From SZAS-18 sp038322235 (GTDB lineage Bacteria > Verrucomicrobiota > Verrucomicrobiia > Chthoniobacterales > SZAS-18): DNA of 64,000 nucleotides. Positions within the stretch are counted from its first letter, which is position 1; the number at the start of each line of letters is the position of its first letter. The position numbers were made by a program, and so were the translations under genes. The DNA lies in NCBI GenBank assembly GCA_038322235.1, contig JBBQFQ010000012.1:1-64000 (forward strand). Direction: 5' to 3'. Shown here piece after piece: positions 1-8,390 of this stretch. The notes beneath the pieces are model-generated. The model was not told where the DNA came from, searched no databases, and was given only the letters and a program-made list of their open reading frames with translations.

Positions 1-92
1 GTGGCTTGAACGAACACTTGCTACTCAATAAATGGGTGTAGGAGCGAAAACAAGGGATAAACGGCCGCAGACGCATGTTTTACTTGCTACAT

Positions 93-302
93 TTATGAAC
101 ATTTACTCTGGCGAGGCTCAAAAACGTCGGAAGTTAGGTTAGTCGGTGCGACTTGAAGTCTGGTTGAAGGTTTCGTGCGCGGCGAAGTGGAAAACAGCGG
201 AACGGATTCCTGAGAGATCCCTGCGCCCGTGAGGACGACGATGCGGTGCGGAGAGATCATGCGGGCGGCGGCTTTGGCGGAAAGCGAAGATTTATCACCC
301 AC
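93..302 (-). pseudogene. Sirtuin (CobB/Sir2-type NAD-dependent deacylase) N-terminal remnant
   Basis: The first ~30 codons, from a GTG at 302 or an ATG at 260, read like the start of a bacterial sirtuin: a short helix followed by HRIVVLTGAGISQES, the NAD-binding GAGxSxESG signature. The next expected residues (GIPTFR) are missing, and from about position 203 the frame runs into unrelated sequence and stops at 93, so no catalytic domain exists. The ATG at 260 forms an ATGA overlap with the stop of the upstream membrane-protein gene, suggesting the two were once co-transcribed. The DNA left of about 180 looks less GC-rich than its surroundings, which fits a rearrangement junction. A short unrelated ORF is the alternative, but the NAD motif is quite specific. 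Confidence 0.55.
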
Positions 303-725
303 AAACTTCCCAGCGCTTCGCGATAAGGAAGATAGAAATCGGTCTGGCGGCCGTCGATAGTGGTCACCCGCAGCCCCAGAGTCATCGAGGACGGGACCCG
401 CAGCGCGAGAACCGCCGTCACATCAGCCCACCACGCGCTCCGTGTCCAACAGGAACCGCTCATCGTGATCCGCTCCTCATCGAGGTCGGTCCAGCAAAGG
501 AGATAAAAACAGAAGGCATAGATTCCCGCCGCCTCGAACGCGGCGAGGATCCCGAAGAACCACCACCCCTCCGGGGTCTCCCGCTGCGGTGCGGCCCCCG
601 CCAAAACCCCACCACAAAAGGTAGGCGAAGAAGGGGATGCCAGCGAGAAACATGAGACGGGTGAAGCGATCCATCGACCAGCCGGAGTAGGCGCGGATCT
701 CTGGGAGAGTACCATCGGTTTCCAT
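257..725 (-). pseudogene. Frameshifted small membrane protein of unknown function
   Basis: Two reading frames combine into one plausible protein of about 155 residues. The first frame starts at an ATG at 725 and gives a soluble segment plus a transmembrane helix ending in YLLWWGF. The second frame continues from about position 600 with GWWFFGILAAFEAAGIYAF as a second helix and ends in a small beta-rich domain at 257. The break lies in the run of G and C bases around 590-612; removing one base there would fuse the frames. The layout (two helices, then a PH-like beta segment) is a guess from sequence texture, and I do not recognise the family. It may be a true pseudogene or an assembly error. 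It is divergent from the RNB ribonuclease gene, with about 217 bases between them. Confidence 0.5.
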
Positions 726-942
726 CGATCTCGATCTGGGAACCAAACGCTTTCGGCCGTCAATCCTCCGGCGGGCGGGCAACTCTTCATTGAACCTTTG
801 CGGCGCGCGGGCCGAATCCCCTCGACTGTATTTCTTCCTTCCACGAACTTCCCGCCGCAATTCCCCGGCTGGCGCAGCGTGGGATGCTTGGCATTCTCCT
901 CGCGTCGCTCCGCTTCCCCCTTTCCCCCGATCCCATCCCCCC

Positions 943-2415
943 ATGATTCAATCTGCTCCTCACGATCGTTCCGATCTCGCCGACCTCGCGCGGCAGGCCA
1001 TGGTCGAGCGCGGACTCGAGCCCGACTTCTCGCCCGCGGTCACCGCTCAACTGGCCGCGATCCCCGGAGCCGCCCGCGAAACCGGCGCGGAGATTCGCGA
1101 CCTGACGAAACTGCTCTGGTGCTCGATCGACAACGATGAGTCCCGGGACCTCGACCAGCTCTCCGTCTGTGAGGATCTGGGCGAAGGTCGCGTGAAGCTC
1201 ATGGTCGCGATCGCCGACGTGGACGCGATTGTGAAACGCGGCACGCCGATCGATGCGCACGCGCGGGCGAACACGACCTCGGTCTACACGTCGGCGCGCA
1301 TTTTTCCGATGCTCCCCGAGCGGCTTTCCACGGATCTGACGTCGCTCAACGCGCATGAGGATCGCCTCGCGGTCGTGACGGAGATGGTCTTCGATGCGGA
1401 GGGAACCCTGGTCTCGAGCGCGATCTACCGAGCCCTCGTCCGCAACCAGGCCAAGCTCGCCTACGATTCCGTCTCGGCCTGGCTGGAGGCGCGGGCCACG
1501 ATCCCGGCCGCGGCGGGCGCGGTCCCCGGGATGGATGCGCAGCTCCGGACGCAGGATGCGGTCGCGCAGAAACTGCGGCACCGCCGGCACGAAAACGGCG
1601 CGCTGGATCTGGAGACGATCCAGTCCAAAGCGGTGTTCGAAGGCGACAAGGTCGTCAGCCTTCGGCAGGAGCGGCAGAATCGGGCGCGTCAGCTGATCGA
1701 GGATCTGATGATCGCCACCAACGGCGTCACCGCCCGCTTCCTCGATACCCGCGGGTTCAGTTCGCTGCGGCGGGTGGTCCGCAGTCCCGAGCGCTGGCAG
1801 CGCATCGTGGACGTCGCGAAGGAACAGGGCACGACGCTTCCATCCGAGCCGGATGCAAAGGCGCTGGAAGCCTTTTTGATTCAGCGGCGGCAGGCGGATC
1901 CGCTCCGCTTTCCTGACCTCTCCCTCGTGATCGTGAAACTCATGGGGGCGGGCGAGTATGCGATGGAGCGTCCGGGTCAGACTCCGACGGGACACTTCGG
2001 GCTCGCCGTCGCCGATTATGCGCATTCCACGGCGCCGAACCGACGATTCCCCGATTTGATCGCCGCCCGCCTCGTGAAGGCCGCGCTGGCGGGTCAGCCC
2101 TCGCCCTATTCCGATCCCGAGCTGGAAGAACTGGCGCAGCGTTGCACCACGCAGGAGGACGCGGCGACCAAGGTGGAGAGGCAAATCCGGAAATCCGCGG
2201 CCGCGCTTCTGCTGCAGGGTCAGATCGGCCAGACCTTCGATGCGCTCGTCACCGGCGCCTCGAACAAGGGCGTTTGGGTCCGCCTGCTGACGACCCCGGT
2301 GGAAGGCCGGCTGGTGCGCGGCGAAGCGGGGCCAAAGGTCGGCGAGAAGCTGCGGGTCAAGCTGCTCGGCGCCGACGTTCGGCGGGGCTTCATCGACTTC
2401 GCCCGAGTGCCCTGA
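943..2415 (+). CDS. RNB-domain exoribonuclease (RNase II/R family, short form)
   Basis: A 490-residue ribonuclease expected to degrade RNA 3'-to-5' in the cytoplasm. The RNB catalytic domain begins with the acidic cluster IDNDESRDLDQL at residues 62-73 and continues through the conserved LPERLSTDLTSLN segment and the HSTAPNRRFPDL motif. The last ~70 residues look like an S1 RNA-binding fold. There is no room for the two N-terminal cold-shock domains of E. coli RNase II or RNase R; only ~50 residues precede the RNB domain. The fourth acidic position of the metal site appears as Gln72 where E. coli RNase II has Asp210. The ATG at 943 is preferred because upstream in-frame sequence is low-complexity and unlike a protein. 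The gene is monocistronic. Confidence 0.9.
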   Translation: MIQSAPHDRSDLADLARQAMVERGLEPDFSPAVTAQLAAIPGAARETGAEIRDLTKLLWCSIDNDESRDLDQLSVCEDLGEGRVKLMVAIADVDAIVKRGTPIDAHARANTTSVYTSARIFPMLPERLSTDLTSLNAHEDRLAVVTEMVFDAEGTLVSSAIYRALVRNQAKLAYDSVSAWLEARATIPAAAGAVPGMDAQLRTQDAVAQKLRHRRHENGALDLETIQSKAVFEGDKVVSLRQERQNRARQLIEDLMIATNGVTARFLDTRGFSSLRRVVRSPERWQRIVDVAKEQGTTLPSEPDAKALEAFLIQRRQADPLRFPDLSLVIVKLMGAGEYAMERPGQTPTGHFGLAVADYAHSTAPNRRFPDLIAARLVKAALAGQPSPYSDPELEELAQRCTTQEDAATKVERQIRKSAAALLLQGQIGQTFDALVTGASNKGVWVRLLTTPVEGRLVRGEAGPKVGEKLRVKLLGADVRRGFIDFARVP

Positions 2416-2438
2416 AAGCGCGCGGAGCGAGCGTCCGC

Positions 2439-2609
2439 TCAGGCGAAATGCTGCTTGAGCGGGGCCGGGAGGCTGGCCGTCTCGATCGTCTCGCGACGGA
2501 GCGTGCGCATGTAGTCGAGGACGGAGTCACAACAAGCGCGCACGGCCGCGCGGTGGGAGCGCCGGAGGAGCTCGGTGATCTGCTGGCGGGTGATCAGGTT
2601 GTTGGCCAT
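2439..2609 (-). CDS. Small hypothetical protein (56 aa)
   Basis: Short ORF starting MANNLITRQQITELL, with a predicted helical, Arg- and Leu-rich body and no recognisable motif. It is convergent with the RNB ribonuclease gene (23-base gap) and lies downstream of the J-protein gene on the same strand. A second in-frame ATG lies six codons upstream at 2627. There are no transmembrane segments or cysteine motifs beyond one CC pair. The composition looks protein-like rather than shadow-like, but length alone does not prove it is translated. Confidence 0.35.
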   Translation of the reverse strand: MANNLITRQQITELLRRSHRAAVRACCDSVLDYMRTLRRETIETASLPAPLKQHFA

Positions 2610-2694
2610 ATCACCCAGACATCGCATCAGCCCGCCGCGTTGGACGCATTTGATTCGCGGTCTGTCATATGGAGGTGAGGCGGCTTCCGCCCGT

Positions 2695-3453
2695 TCAACC
2701 TCGGCCGTCCGCGCGCGTCACCGTCACCTCGGGCCGGTACATGATCCGGACGAGCAGATCGCCTCGGCCGCCGCGGGGCCTCGGCATTCCCTCCCGCGGA
2801 AGGCAGACGATCTCCCCGCGCGCGATGCCGGCCGGGATCGGAACGCGGAGGGGGCCGCCGGTGGCGCTCTGGATCATTTCGGATCCGCCCTGCGCGGCGC
2901 GGCGGGCGCTGATGCGCAGATCGCAACGGAGATCCGAGCCCCGGACTTTGAAGCGAAAGCCCGGGAGCGCCCGGAGGCGGACCGCCACATGGCCTCCCTC
3001 AAACGGCGCGTCCCGCGGGAGCCGGAAGCGCGTTCCTGGGGCGGTTTCCTCCGGAACGACGAGCGAATACGTCTCCGGACCCTCAGGATTCGCCGGGTCA
3101 TTCACCCGAATCTCGAGCGTGGTGCCGCGGAGAAACTCCTCGATCCGGAGGCGGGTTTCGTGGGCGATGTTGCGCTCAATTTTCGCGGCGCGCGTCCGCG
3201 GGGGCGGCTGCACGTCGCCAGTCGGATCGCGATCGGAGAGTTCCGCGTCGTAGGCGCGGCGCCGCGCCGGATCGATGAGGATCTCATACGCGGCGTTCAG
3301 CGCCTGGGCGCGCGCGACCGCGTCGGGAGCGCCCGCGTGGACATCCGGATGATGCCGCTTCACCAGCACCCGGAAAGCGGAGCGCACCTGCGCCGGCGTG
3401 CACCTCTGGTGGAGTCCGAGGGTGGCGTAGTGATCCGGATCGTTGGGTTCCAA
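2695..3453 (-). CDS. CbpA-type DnaJ co-chaperone
   Basis: A 252-residue Hsp40 protein that should stimulate the ATPase of DnaK. The J domain fills residues 7-70 with the diagnostic HPD tripeptide at 35-37 and the later AYEILIDPARRRAYD helix. A linker of about 30 residues leads to a substrate-binding C-terminal domain made of two beta subdomains (for example the VVPEETAPGTRFRLP and IPAGIARGEIVCLP segments). There is no Gly/Phe-rich stretch and no CxxCxGxG zinc finger, so it is class II/III like CbpA. The reading frame starts at TTG (3453); no ATG is available between it and the J domain, so a non-AUG start is likely. No dnaK or grpE neighbours are present. Confidence 0.85.
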   Translation of the reverse strand: MEPNDPDHYATLGLHQRCTPAQVRSAFRVLVKRHHPDVHAGAPDAVARAQALNAAYEILIDPARRRAYDAELSDRDPTGDVQPPPRTRAAKIERNIAHETRLRIEEFLRGTTLEIRVNDPANPEGPETYSLVVPEETAPGTRFRLPRDAPFEGGHVAVRLRALPGFRFKVRGSDLRCDLRISARRAAQGGSEMIQSATGGPLRVPIPAGIARGEIVCLPREGMPRPRGGRGDLLVRIMYRPEVTVTRADGRG

Positions 3454-3539
3454 GGCGCGGAGCGTACCGCGTCGCAGCGTCTCCGCCAGTCAGCGCGATT
3501 CCTTTCCGCACGGCGCTCCGCGGCGCCCTCCGGGTTGCG

Positions 3540-4112
3540 TCAGAGGCGTTTGCCTGACTCCGATGCTGCGATGAGCGCTGCGAGTCGCTTCTGGCGGGTC
3601 ACCTCCTGCCGGGCGGAGAGCAACCACCACGTGACTCTTTGCCGATAGGAAGGCGCTTGGGCGTTGAAAAATTTCCAGGCGGTCGCGTTCGCCCGGAATT
3701 GCTTTCGGGACGACGCGTCCAGTTCCGCGGCCTTGGTCTGCTCGTAGGCGTAAATCCCGGACTTCGCCTCCGTTCGCGCCGCGAAGGCCGCGAGTCCGGC
3801 CGGCTGCATCCGTCCCTCGGAGGTGAGGACGGCGACGCGGGCGATGTTCACCGCGCTCCACGTGCTCTTCGCTTTCCGCGCGGTAAAGCGGATCGAGTAG
3901 CGCGAGGCATCGACGTTTCGACGCACGGCATCGATCCAGCCCACGCAGAGCGCTTCATCCACAGATTCCGGCCAGGTGATGCTGGGAGTGCCCGAACCCT
4001 TCTTGTGGAAGCCGACGAGCAGCTCCTTCGCGGAAGCGTGATGCTTACAGAGCCACGTCCGAAACTCCGCGGGTGTGGCGAAAAATGTGGGAGGCTGGGC
4101 CGGCGCAAGCAT
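3540..4112 (-). CDS. YdeI/OmpD-associated family protein
   Basis: A 190-residue cytoplasmic protein whose layout matches the YdeI family. It opens with a FRTWLCKHHA helix, continues with SITWPESVDEALCVGWIDA (the family hallmark), then RFTARKAKSTWSAVN, and ends in a C-terminal helical domain with AWKFFNAQAPSYRQ and repeated Arg/Lys. E. coli YdeI has been linked to resistance to some antimicrobial peptides, but the biochemical role of the family is unclear. It starts at ATG 4112, 16 bases after the end of the YHS/DJ-1 gene on the same strand, so it could be the last gene of that cluster. Confidence 0.8.
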   Translation of the reverse strand: MLAPAQPPTFFATPAEFRTWLCKHHASAKELLVGFHKKGSGTPSITWPESVDEALCVGWIDAVRRNVDASRYSIRFTARKAKSTWSAVNIARVAVLTSEGRMQPAGLAAFAARTEAKSGIYAYEQTKAAELDASSRKQFRANATAWKFFNAQAPSYRQRVTWWLLSARQEVTRQKRLAALIAASESGKRL

Positions 4113-4128
4113 CGGAACGGAAACTCCC

Positions 4129-5484
4129 TCAACGTGCCGCCGTCTGCTTCTCTCCGCCAGTGCGGCGGACGGACACCGCGATCACAAAGCAAGTCTTCCG
4201 CTCCGCGTTCGGTTCGATCGTGAGCGTGGAGGTCCACGGTGCGCCCGCTTCATCGGTGAACTTCCAGCCGCGGCGGACTCCGGCTCCGGCGGGGGCCTCG
4301 GCGGCGACCCAATTCTTCGGGAGCACATCGGTTGCGCGGGCGAGGAGGAGGTCGGCCGTCAGCGTAGCCTCCTCGAGTTCGTAGCGCTCGACCCATTGGT
4401 CGCGATCACCAGCGCGCTCGAGCAACTTGGTGCGCGTGCCCGTCGGGAGATCGAGCCGGAACCGGCCTCGCCCCGCCGCCGCGCGGAGAAAGCGATCCGC
4501 GAAACCTCCGCGGGCAAAGCCAGACTCCGGCCGCCAGTCGTACTCCATGTTCAAAGCGACGGAGCGCGCGGTGGCCTGACCTTCGAAGCGCTCGACCATG
4601 TGCAGCGAGCCGTCGATCCCGGAGGAAAGTCCGGCCGTGGTGATGATGCGTCCGTTGTCGCAGAAGCGTTTGTCGTCGACCACGCGGACTTTCGGGAAAC
4701 CCGTTCGGAGCGCCCCCAACGCGCCATAAAAGGTCGTCGCCTCGAGGCCATCGAGCAGCCCGGCATTCGCGAGCCAGAACGCGCCGTTGCAGACGGAAAG
4801 CAGACACTCCGCCTTGGCCCCACGGTCGAGGATCCAGCGGATCGCCGGGTGGCTGCGCTCCATCTTGTCCGCCACATTTCCACCGGGGAGGACGATGAGA
4901 TCCGGCGCGGGCGCGTCGGCAAAGGAAAACTCTGGGATCACGGTCATGCCCATGTTCGTCTTCAATGGCTTGGTGCTTTCGGCCACGGTGTAGACTTCGT
5001 ATCCCGCCTGACCGAGGACTTCATAGGGCCCGGTATAGTCGATGATTTGAACGCCGGGAAAAATCAGGATCGCCACGCGGCGGCGCTTCTCGAGCGCGCG
5101 CGGTTTCAGGAATTGAGCCGGGTCCGCCTTCGCCTCCGCGAGGCAGGATTCAGTGCCCGCGAGAAAGATCCGGCCTTCGTGGACGACGAAGAGGGCGGGA
5201 TTTCCGGGCATCTCGGGCCCCATCGCGCAGCCACCCTCAAGCTGCACCGCGAAGCTGGCCGGCGTGGCGTCGAAACGCTGCTTGTTCTCGGTGGTGCCGA
5301 AGAGATACCGGAAGCGGCCAAACTCGGAGAAGATGTCCGCTCGGCCCGGCTTTTGGGCGCCGGCGATCAGTGCGACGGGGTCGAGACCGGTGAGCACGAC
5401 GGGTTTGAGCTCGGCGGCCGGGAGGATGGCGGTCAGCGCCAGGAGGAGGCTGCCGAGGAGAAGGAAGAGACGGGTGGTTTTCAT
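4129..5484 (-). CDS. Exported YHS-domain/DJ-1-PfpI fusion protein
   Basis: A 451-residue protein with a Sec signal peptide (hydrophobic residues 5-20, probable cleavage near AxA at 22-24). Residues ~30-125 form a YHS-like domain (LDPVALI...FSEFGRFRYLFGT), a fold often tied to metal or thiol chemistry. Residues ~135-310 form a DJ-1/PfpI glutamine-amidotransferase-like domain with the elbow cysteine at 232 (SVCNGAFWLANAGLLDG). The last ~130 residues are a beta-rich domain I do not recognise. Its ATG overlaps the stop of the upstream GlxA-type regulator (ATGA at 5484-5481), so the two are co-transcribed. Function is unknown; a periplasmic hydrolase or sensor with a reactive cysteine is a reasonable guess. 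Confidence 0.75.
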   Translation of the reverse strand: MKTTRLFLLLGSLLLALTAILPAAELKPVVLTGLDPVALIAGAQKPGRADIFSEFGRFRYLFGTTENKQRFDATPASFAVQLEGGCAMGPEMPGNPALFVVHEGRIFLAGTESCLAEAKADPAQFLKPRALEKRRRVAILIFPGVQIIDYTGPYEVLGQAGYEVYTVAESTKPLKTNMGMTVIPEFSFADAPAPDLIVLPGGNVADKMERSHPAIRWILDRGAKAECLLSVCNGAFWLANAGLLDGLEATTFYGALGALRTGFPKVRVVDDKRFCDNGRIITTAGLSSGIDGSLHMVERFEGQATARSVALNMEYDWRPESGFARGGFADRFLRAAAGRGRFRLDLPTGTRTKLLERAGDRDQWVERYELEEATLTADLLLARATDVLPKNWVAAEAPAGAGVRRGWKFTDEAGAPWTSTLTIEPNAERKTCFVIAVSVRRTGGEKQTAAR

Positions 5485-6578
5485 GTGGGGCGGGCGGAGG
5501 TTTCGCGGTGGGCGCGCGGCGGATTTTTTTTGGTGGAGCGCGGACGGGCCGGCTCTGGAGCTGGGAGGGAAAAACGGGGGCCGAAGCGCTCGCGGTAGAG
5601 GGAAGGGGGGAGGTGGAACCGACGCTCGAAGGCGCGGCGGAAAACGTCGGCGCTGGCGTACCCGAGCGAACTCGCGATGTGGTCGATCGTGGCGTGGCCG
5701 TTCGTGAGGCGCTGGCGCGCCTCGCCCAGGCGGAGTTCCTCGATGTGCGCGGCCGGCGTGCGCCCGAAGGTTTCCTTAAAGAGACGTCCAAAATGGCGCG
5801 GCGAGACGCACGCGCGGGCCGCGAGGGCGTCGAGCGAGAGGTCGCCGTCGAGATGATTCACCATCCAGCCCGCGAGGTCGGCGAAGCGCCCGGTCGCGCT
5901 GATCTGAAATTTAAGCGGTTCGGAAAATTGTTCCTGGCCTCCCTCCCGCTTGAGGTAGACCACCAGCTCCCGCGCCACCGCGAGGGCGACGCTGGGTCCG
6001 CAGTCCTCCTCGATCAGCGCGAGCGTGAGGTCGATGCCGGCGGTGATGCCGGCCGACGAATAGTAGGAGCCGTCGCGAACGAACAGCGCGTTCGGATCCA
6101 CGCGCAGCGCGGGAAATTTCTCCGCGAGATCGCGCGTGAAGCGCCAGTGCGTGGCGACCCGCCGTCCATCGAGCAAACCGGCGGCCGCGAGCGCGTAGAT
6201 GCCGGTGCAGACGGTGGCGACGCGCCGCGTCCGGGGGGCGACCTCGCGTAGCCACGGCACGACCAGATCCTGCGTCGCCTTCGTCCGGAGTCGCGCCCCG
6301 CCGGGGATGATCAGCGTGTCGAAAGGCGGAGCATCGGCAAAACTCGCGTGCGGCTGCAGGACGAGCCCGGCGTCGGTCGTGATGGGCCGGCGGCTTGGCG
6401 CGATCACCATCACTTCATAATAGCGAGGCTCCGGCTGTCCCGGCGGAGCCTCGAACGCGCCGGCCGCATTGAACGCATCCATCGGCCCGATGAGGTCCAG
6501 CGCGACGACGCCGTCGTAGGCGACAAATCCGATCCGTCGGCGGGCCGGTTGAGCGGGGTGATGCATGGCGGCCTTCAT
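5481..6578 (-). CDS. GlxA-family AraC transcriptional regulator with DJ-1/PfpI sensor domain
   Basis: A 365-residue regulator. Residues 14-200 are a DJ-1/PfpI-like domain with the elbow cysteine at 124 (TVCTGIYALAAAGLLDG); residues ~230-325 carry two AraC-type helix-turn-helix motifs (LDALAARACVSPRHFGRLFK, then IDHIASSLGYASADVFRRAF). It ends in a basic, Pro/Arg-rich tail. The stop overlaps the start of the exported DJ-1 protein gene, so regulator and effector form a two-gene operon. The start could be ATG 6578 or ATG 6566. It is divergent from argG with about 127 bases between. The ligand is unknown; family members respond to small amines and amino-acid derivatives. Confidence 0.85.
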   Translation of the reverse strand: MKAAMHHPAQPARRRIGFVAYDGVVALDLIGPMDAFNAAGAFEAPPGQPEPRYYEVMVIAPSRRPITTDAGLVLQPHASFADAPPFDTLIIPGGARLRTKATQDLVVPWLREVAPRTRRVATVCTGIYALAAAGLLDGRRVATHWRFTRDLAEKFPALRVDPNALFVRDGSYYSSAGITAGIDLTLALIEEDCGPSVALAVARELVVYLKREGGQEQFSEPLKFQISATGRFADLAGWMVNHLDGDLSLDALAARACVSPRHFGRLFKETFGRTPAAHIEELRLGEARQRLTNGHATIDHIASSLGYASADVFRRAFERRFHLPPSLYRERFGPRFSLPAPEPARPRSTKKNPPRAHRETSARPT

Positions 6579-6705
6579 AGCGATTTCCGCCGCTGGCCGA
6601 AAGGACCGAGATCCGACGATTCACGCCATCCGCGCCCGACGGGACGCCGCCCGCCGCGGATCGTCGCTTGCTCCGCCTTCCGCGCGTGTTACGCGTCCGC
6701 CCATC

Positions 6706-7941
6706 ATGAGCCGCACTCCCAAGAAGATCGTCGTCGCCTACTCCGGCGGACTCGACACCTCGGTCATCCTTCTCTGGCTGAAGGAAACGTACGACGCTGA
6801 GGTGATCGCGTTCTGCGCGGACATCGGCCAGGAGGAGGAGCTCCGCGGACTCAACCAGAAGGCGAAACGCACCGGCGCCTCGAAGGTCTACATCGACAAT
6901 CTTCAGGAGGAATTCGCGCGTGATTTCATCTATCCGATGATGGCGGCGGGCGCGATCTACGAGGGTCAGTATTTCCTCGGAACGAGCATCGCGCGCCCGC
7001 TGATCGCGAAGCGCATGGTGGAGATCGCGCGCGCCGAGAACGCCGACGCCATCGCCCACGGTGCGACGGGCAAGGGCAACGACCAGGTCCGATTTGAACT
7101 CACGGCCGCCGCGCTGGCGCCGGAGTTGGAGGTCATCGCGCCCTGGCGGAATGAGGCCTTTCGCGCGGAGTTTCCCGGTCGGGCGGAAATGATCGCCTGG
7201 TGCGAAAAGAAGGGGATCAACGTCGAGGCGAGCGCGAAGAAGCCCTACTCGATGGACCGAAACCTTCTGCACATTTCCTTCGAGGCCGGCATCCTCGAGG
7301 ATCCCTGGTTCGATGCCTTCGCGCCGAAGAACAAGGAGATGTTCAAGCTCTCGGTGGCGCCCGAGGACGCGCCCGACAAGGCTGAGTACGTCACGCTGGA
7401 TTTCGAGCGCGGTCTCTGCACCGCGGTGAACGGGAAGATTCTCCCGCCCCTCGGAGTGATGAAGTCGCTCAACCGGCTCGGCGGCAAACACGGCGTCGGC
7501 CGCGTGGACATGGTCGAAAACCGCTTTGTCGGGATGAAGTCCCGCGGCGTCTACGAGACTCCCGGGGGCGCCATCCTCCACTTCGCCCACCGCCAGATGG
7601 AGAGCCTCACGATGGACCGCGAGGTCATGCACCTGCGCGACTCCCTCGTCCCCAAATACGCAGAGCTCGTCTACAACGGCTTCTGGTTTTCCCCCGAGCG
7701 CGAAATGCTCCAGACCCTCGTGACGGAATCGCAGAAGAATGTCACGGGCACCGTGCGGGTGAAGCTCTACAAGGGTGGGCTCTACGCCGGCGGGCGGAAG
7801 TCCCCGGTGAGCTTGTACAATCCGCACATCGCCACGATGGAAGCCGATCCGACGAAGGCCTACAACCAGAGCGACGCCACGGGCTTCATCGCCCTCAATG
7901 CCCTCCGCCTCAAGGTCGGCGCGCGCGTCCACGGCTCGTGA
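6706..7941 (+). CDS. argG: Argininosuccinate synthase
   Basis: A 411-residue cytoplasmic enzyme that joins citrulline and aspartate using ATP in the penultimate step of arginine synthesis. It begins KKIVVAYSGGLDTSVILLWL, the PP-loop ATP pyrophosphatase motif at residues ~6-25, and contains the family segments GNDQVRFEL and KKPYSMDRNLLHISFE and the C-terminal YNPHIATME. Length is typical for the family. The ATG at 6706 is chosen because the PP-loop normally lies within ten residues of the start; a longer upstream frame has no conserved sequence. No other arg genes are adjacent. Confidence 0.97.
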   Translation: MSRTPKKIVVAYSGGLDTSVILLWLKETYDAEVIAFCADIGQEEELRGLNQKAKRTGASKVYIDNLQEEFARDFIYPMMAAGAIYEGQYFLGTSIARPLIAKRMVEIARAENADAIAHGATGKGNDQVRFELTAAALAPELEVIAPWRNEAFRAEFPGRAEMIAWCEKKGINVEASAKKPYSMDRNLLHISFEAGILEDPWFDAFAPKNKEMFKLSVAPEDAPDKAEYVTLDFERGLCTAVNGKILPPLGVMKSLNRLGGKHGVGRVDMVENRFVGMKSRGVYETPGGAILHFAHRQMESLTMDREVMHLRDSLVPKYAELVYNGFWFSPEREMLQTLVTESQKNVTGTVRVKLYKGGLYAGGRKSPVSLYNPHIATMEADPTKAYNQSDATGFIALNALRLKVGARVHGS

Positions 7942-7963
7942 GAGCCGCCGCGCGTCCCACGTC

Positions 7964-8122
7964 TCAGCGCCGCCCCCTGCGGGTCAGAGCGAGGACAATC
8001 AGCACGAGGAGAACCAGTCCCAGGCCACCGCTCGGATAGTAACCCCAGCCGCCGCTGTAGGGCCAGGTCGGGAGGGCGCCGAGGAGGAGAAGCACGAGGA
8101 GGACCAGAAGGATGGTGGGCAT
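7964..8122 (-). CDS. DUF3309 family membrane miniprotein (52 aa)
   Basis: Tiny protein starting MPTILLVLLVLLLLGALPTW, with a central LPTWPYSGGWGYYPSGG loop and a second hydrophobic stretch LGLVLLVLIVLAL ending in basic residues. This two-helix hairpin with the aromatic/Gly loop is the characteristic layout of DUF3309. The role is unknown; it should lie in the cytoplasmic membrane. It is convergent with argG (22-base gap). The ATG at 8122 is preferred to an upstream frame extension because known members start at this point. Confidence 0.8.
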   Translation of the reverse strand: MPTILLVLLVLLLLGALPTWPYSGGWGYYPSGGLGLVLLVLIVLALTRRGRR

Positions 8123-8390
8123 GAGAGGTGGTGGGATTGCAGCGGTTCGCGGTGATCTTGAGCGGCGGATGTGCGTCGCGTCAAACACCTTCGAGTCTCG
8201 GTCGAAATTCCGCCTCCTCCCGCCCGCGATCGGTCAGACGGCCCAAGCTTGCCAGGCAGGCGTCGAAATGCGCTCGTAGCTGCCAGCCTACGCGATTCGG
8301 GGCGGCCGCAAACGCCGAGTCTCCGATCAAAGTTCTCCGCTCTCTCTCGCTTTTGCCCTCGCCAGCACGCACCCCGCCTTTCCCGCCCCC

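Noticed and set aside
787..2184. 465-codon minus-strand frame opposite the RNB ribonuclease
   Set aside because: Antisense shadow without motifs; the RNB motifs are on the plus strand.
4075..5598. 507-codon plus-strand frame opposite the YHS/DJ-1 gene
   Set aside because: Arg/Glu-rich antisense frame without motif; the minus-strand gene has signal peptide and domains.
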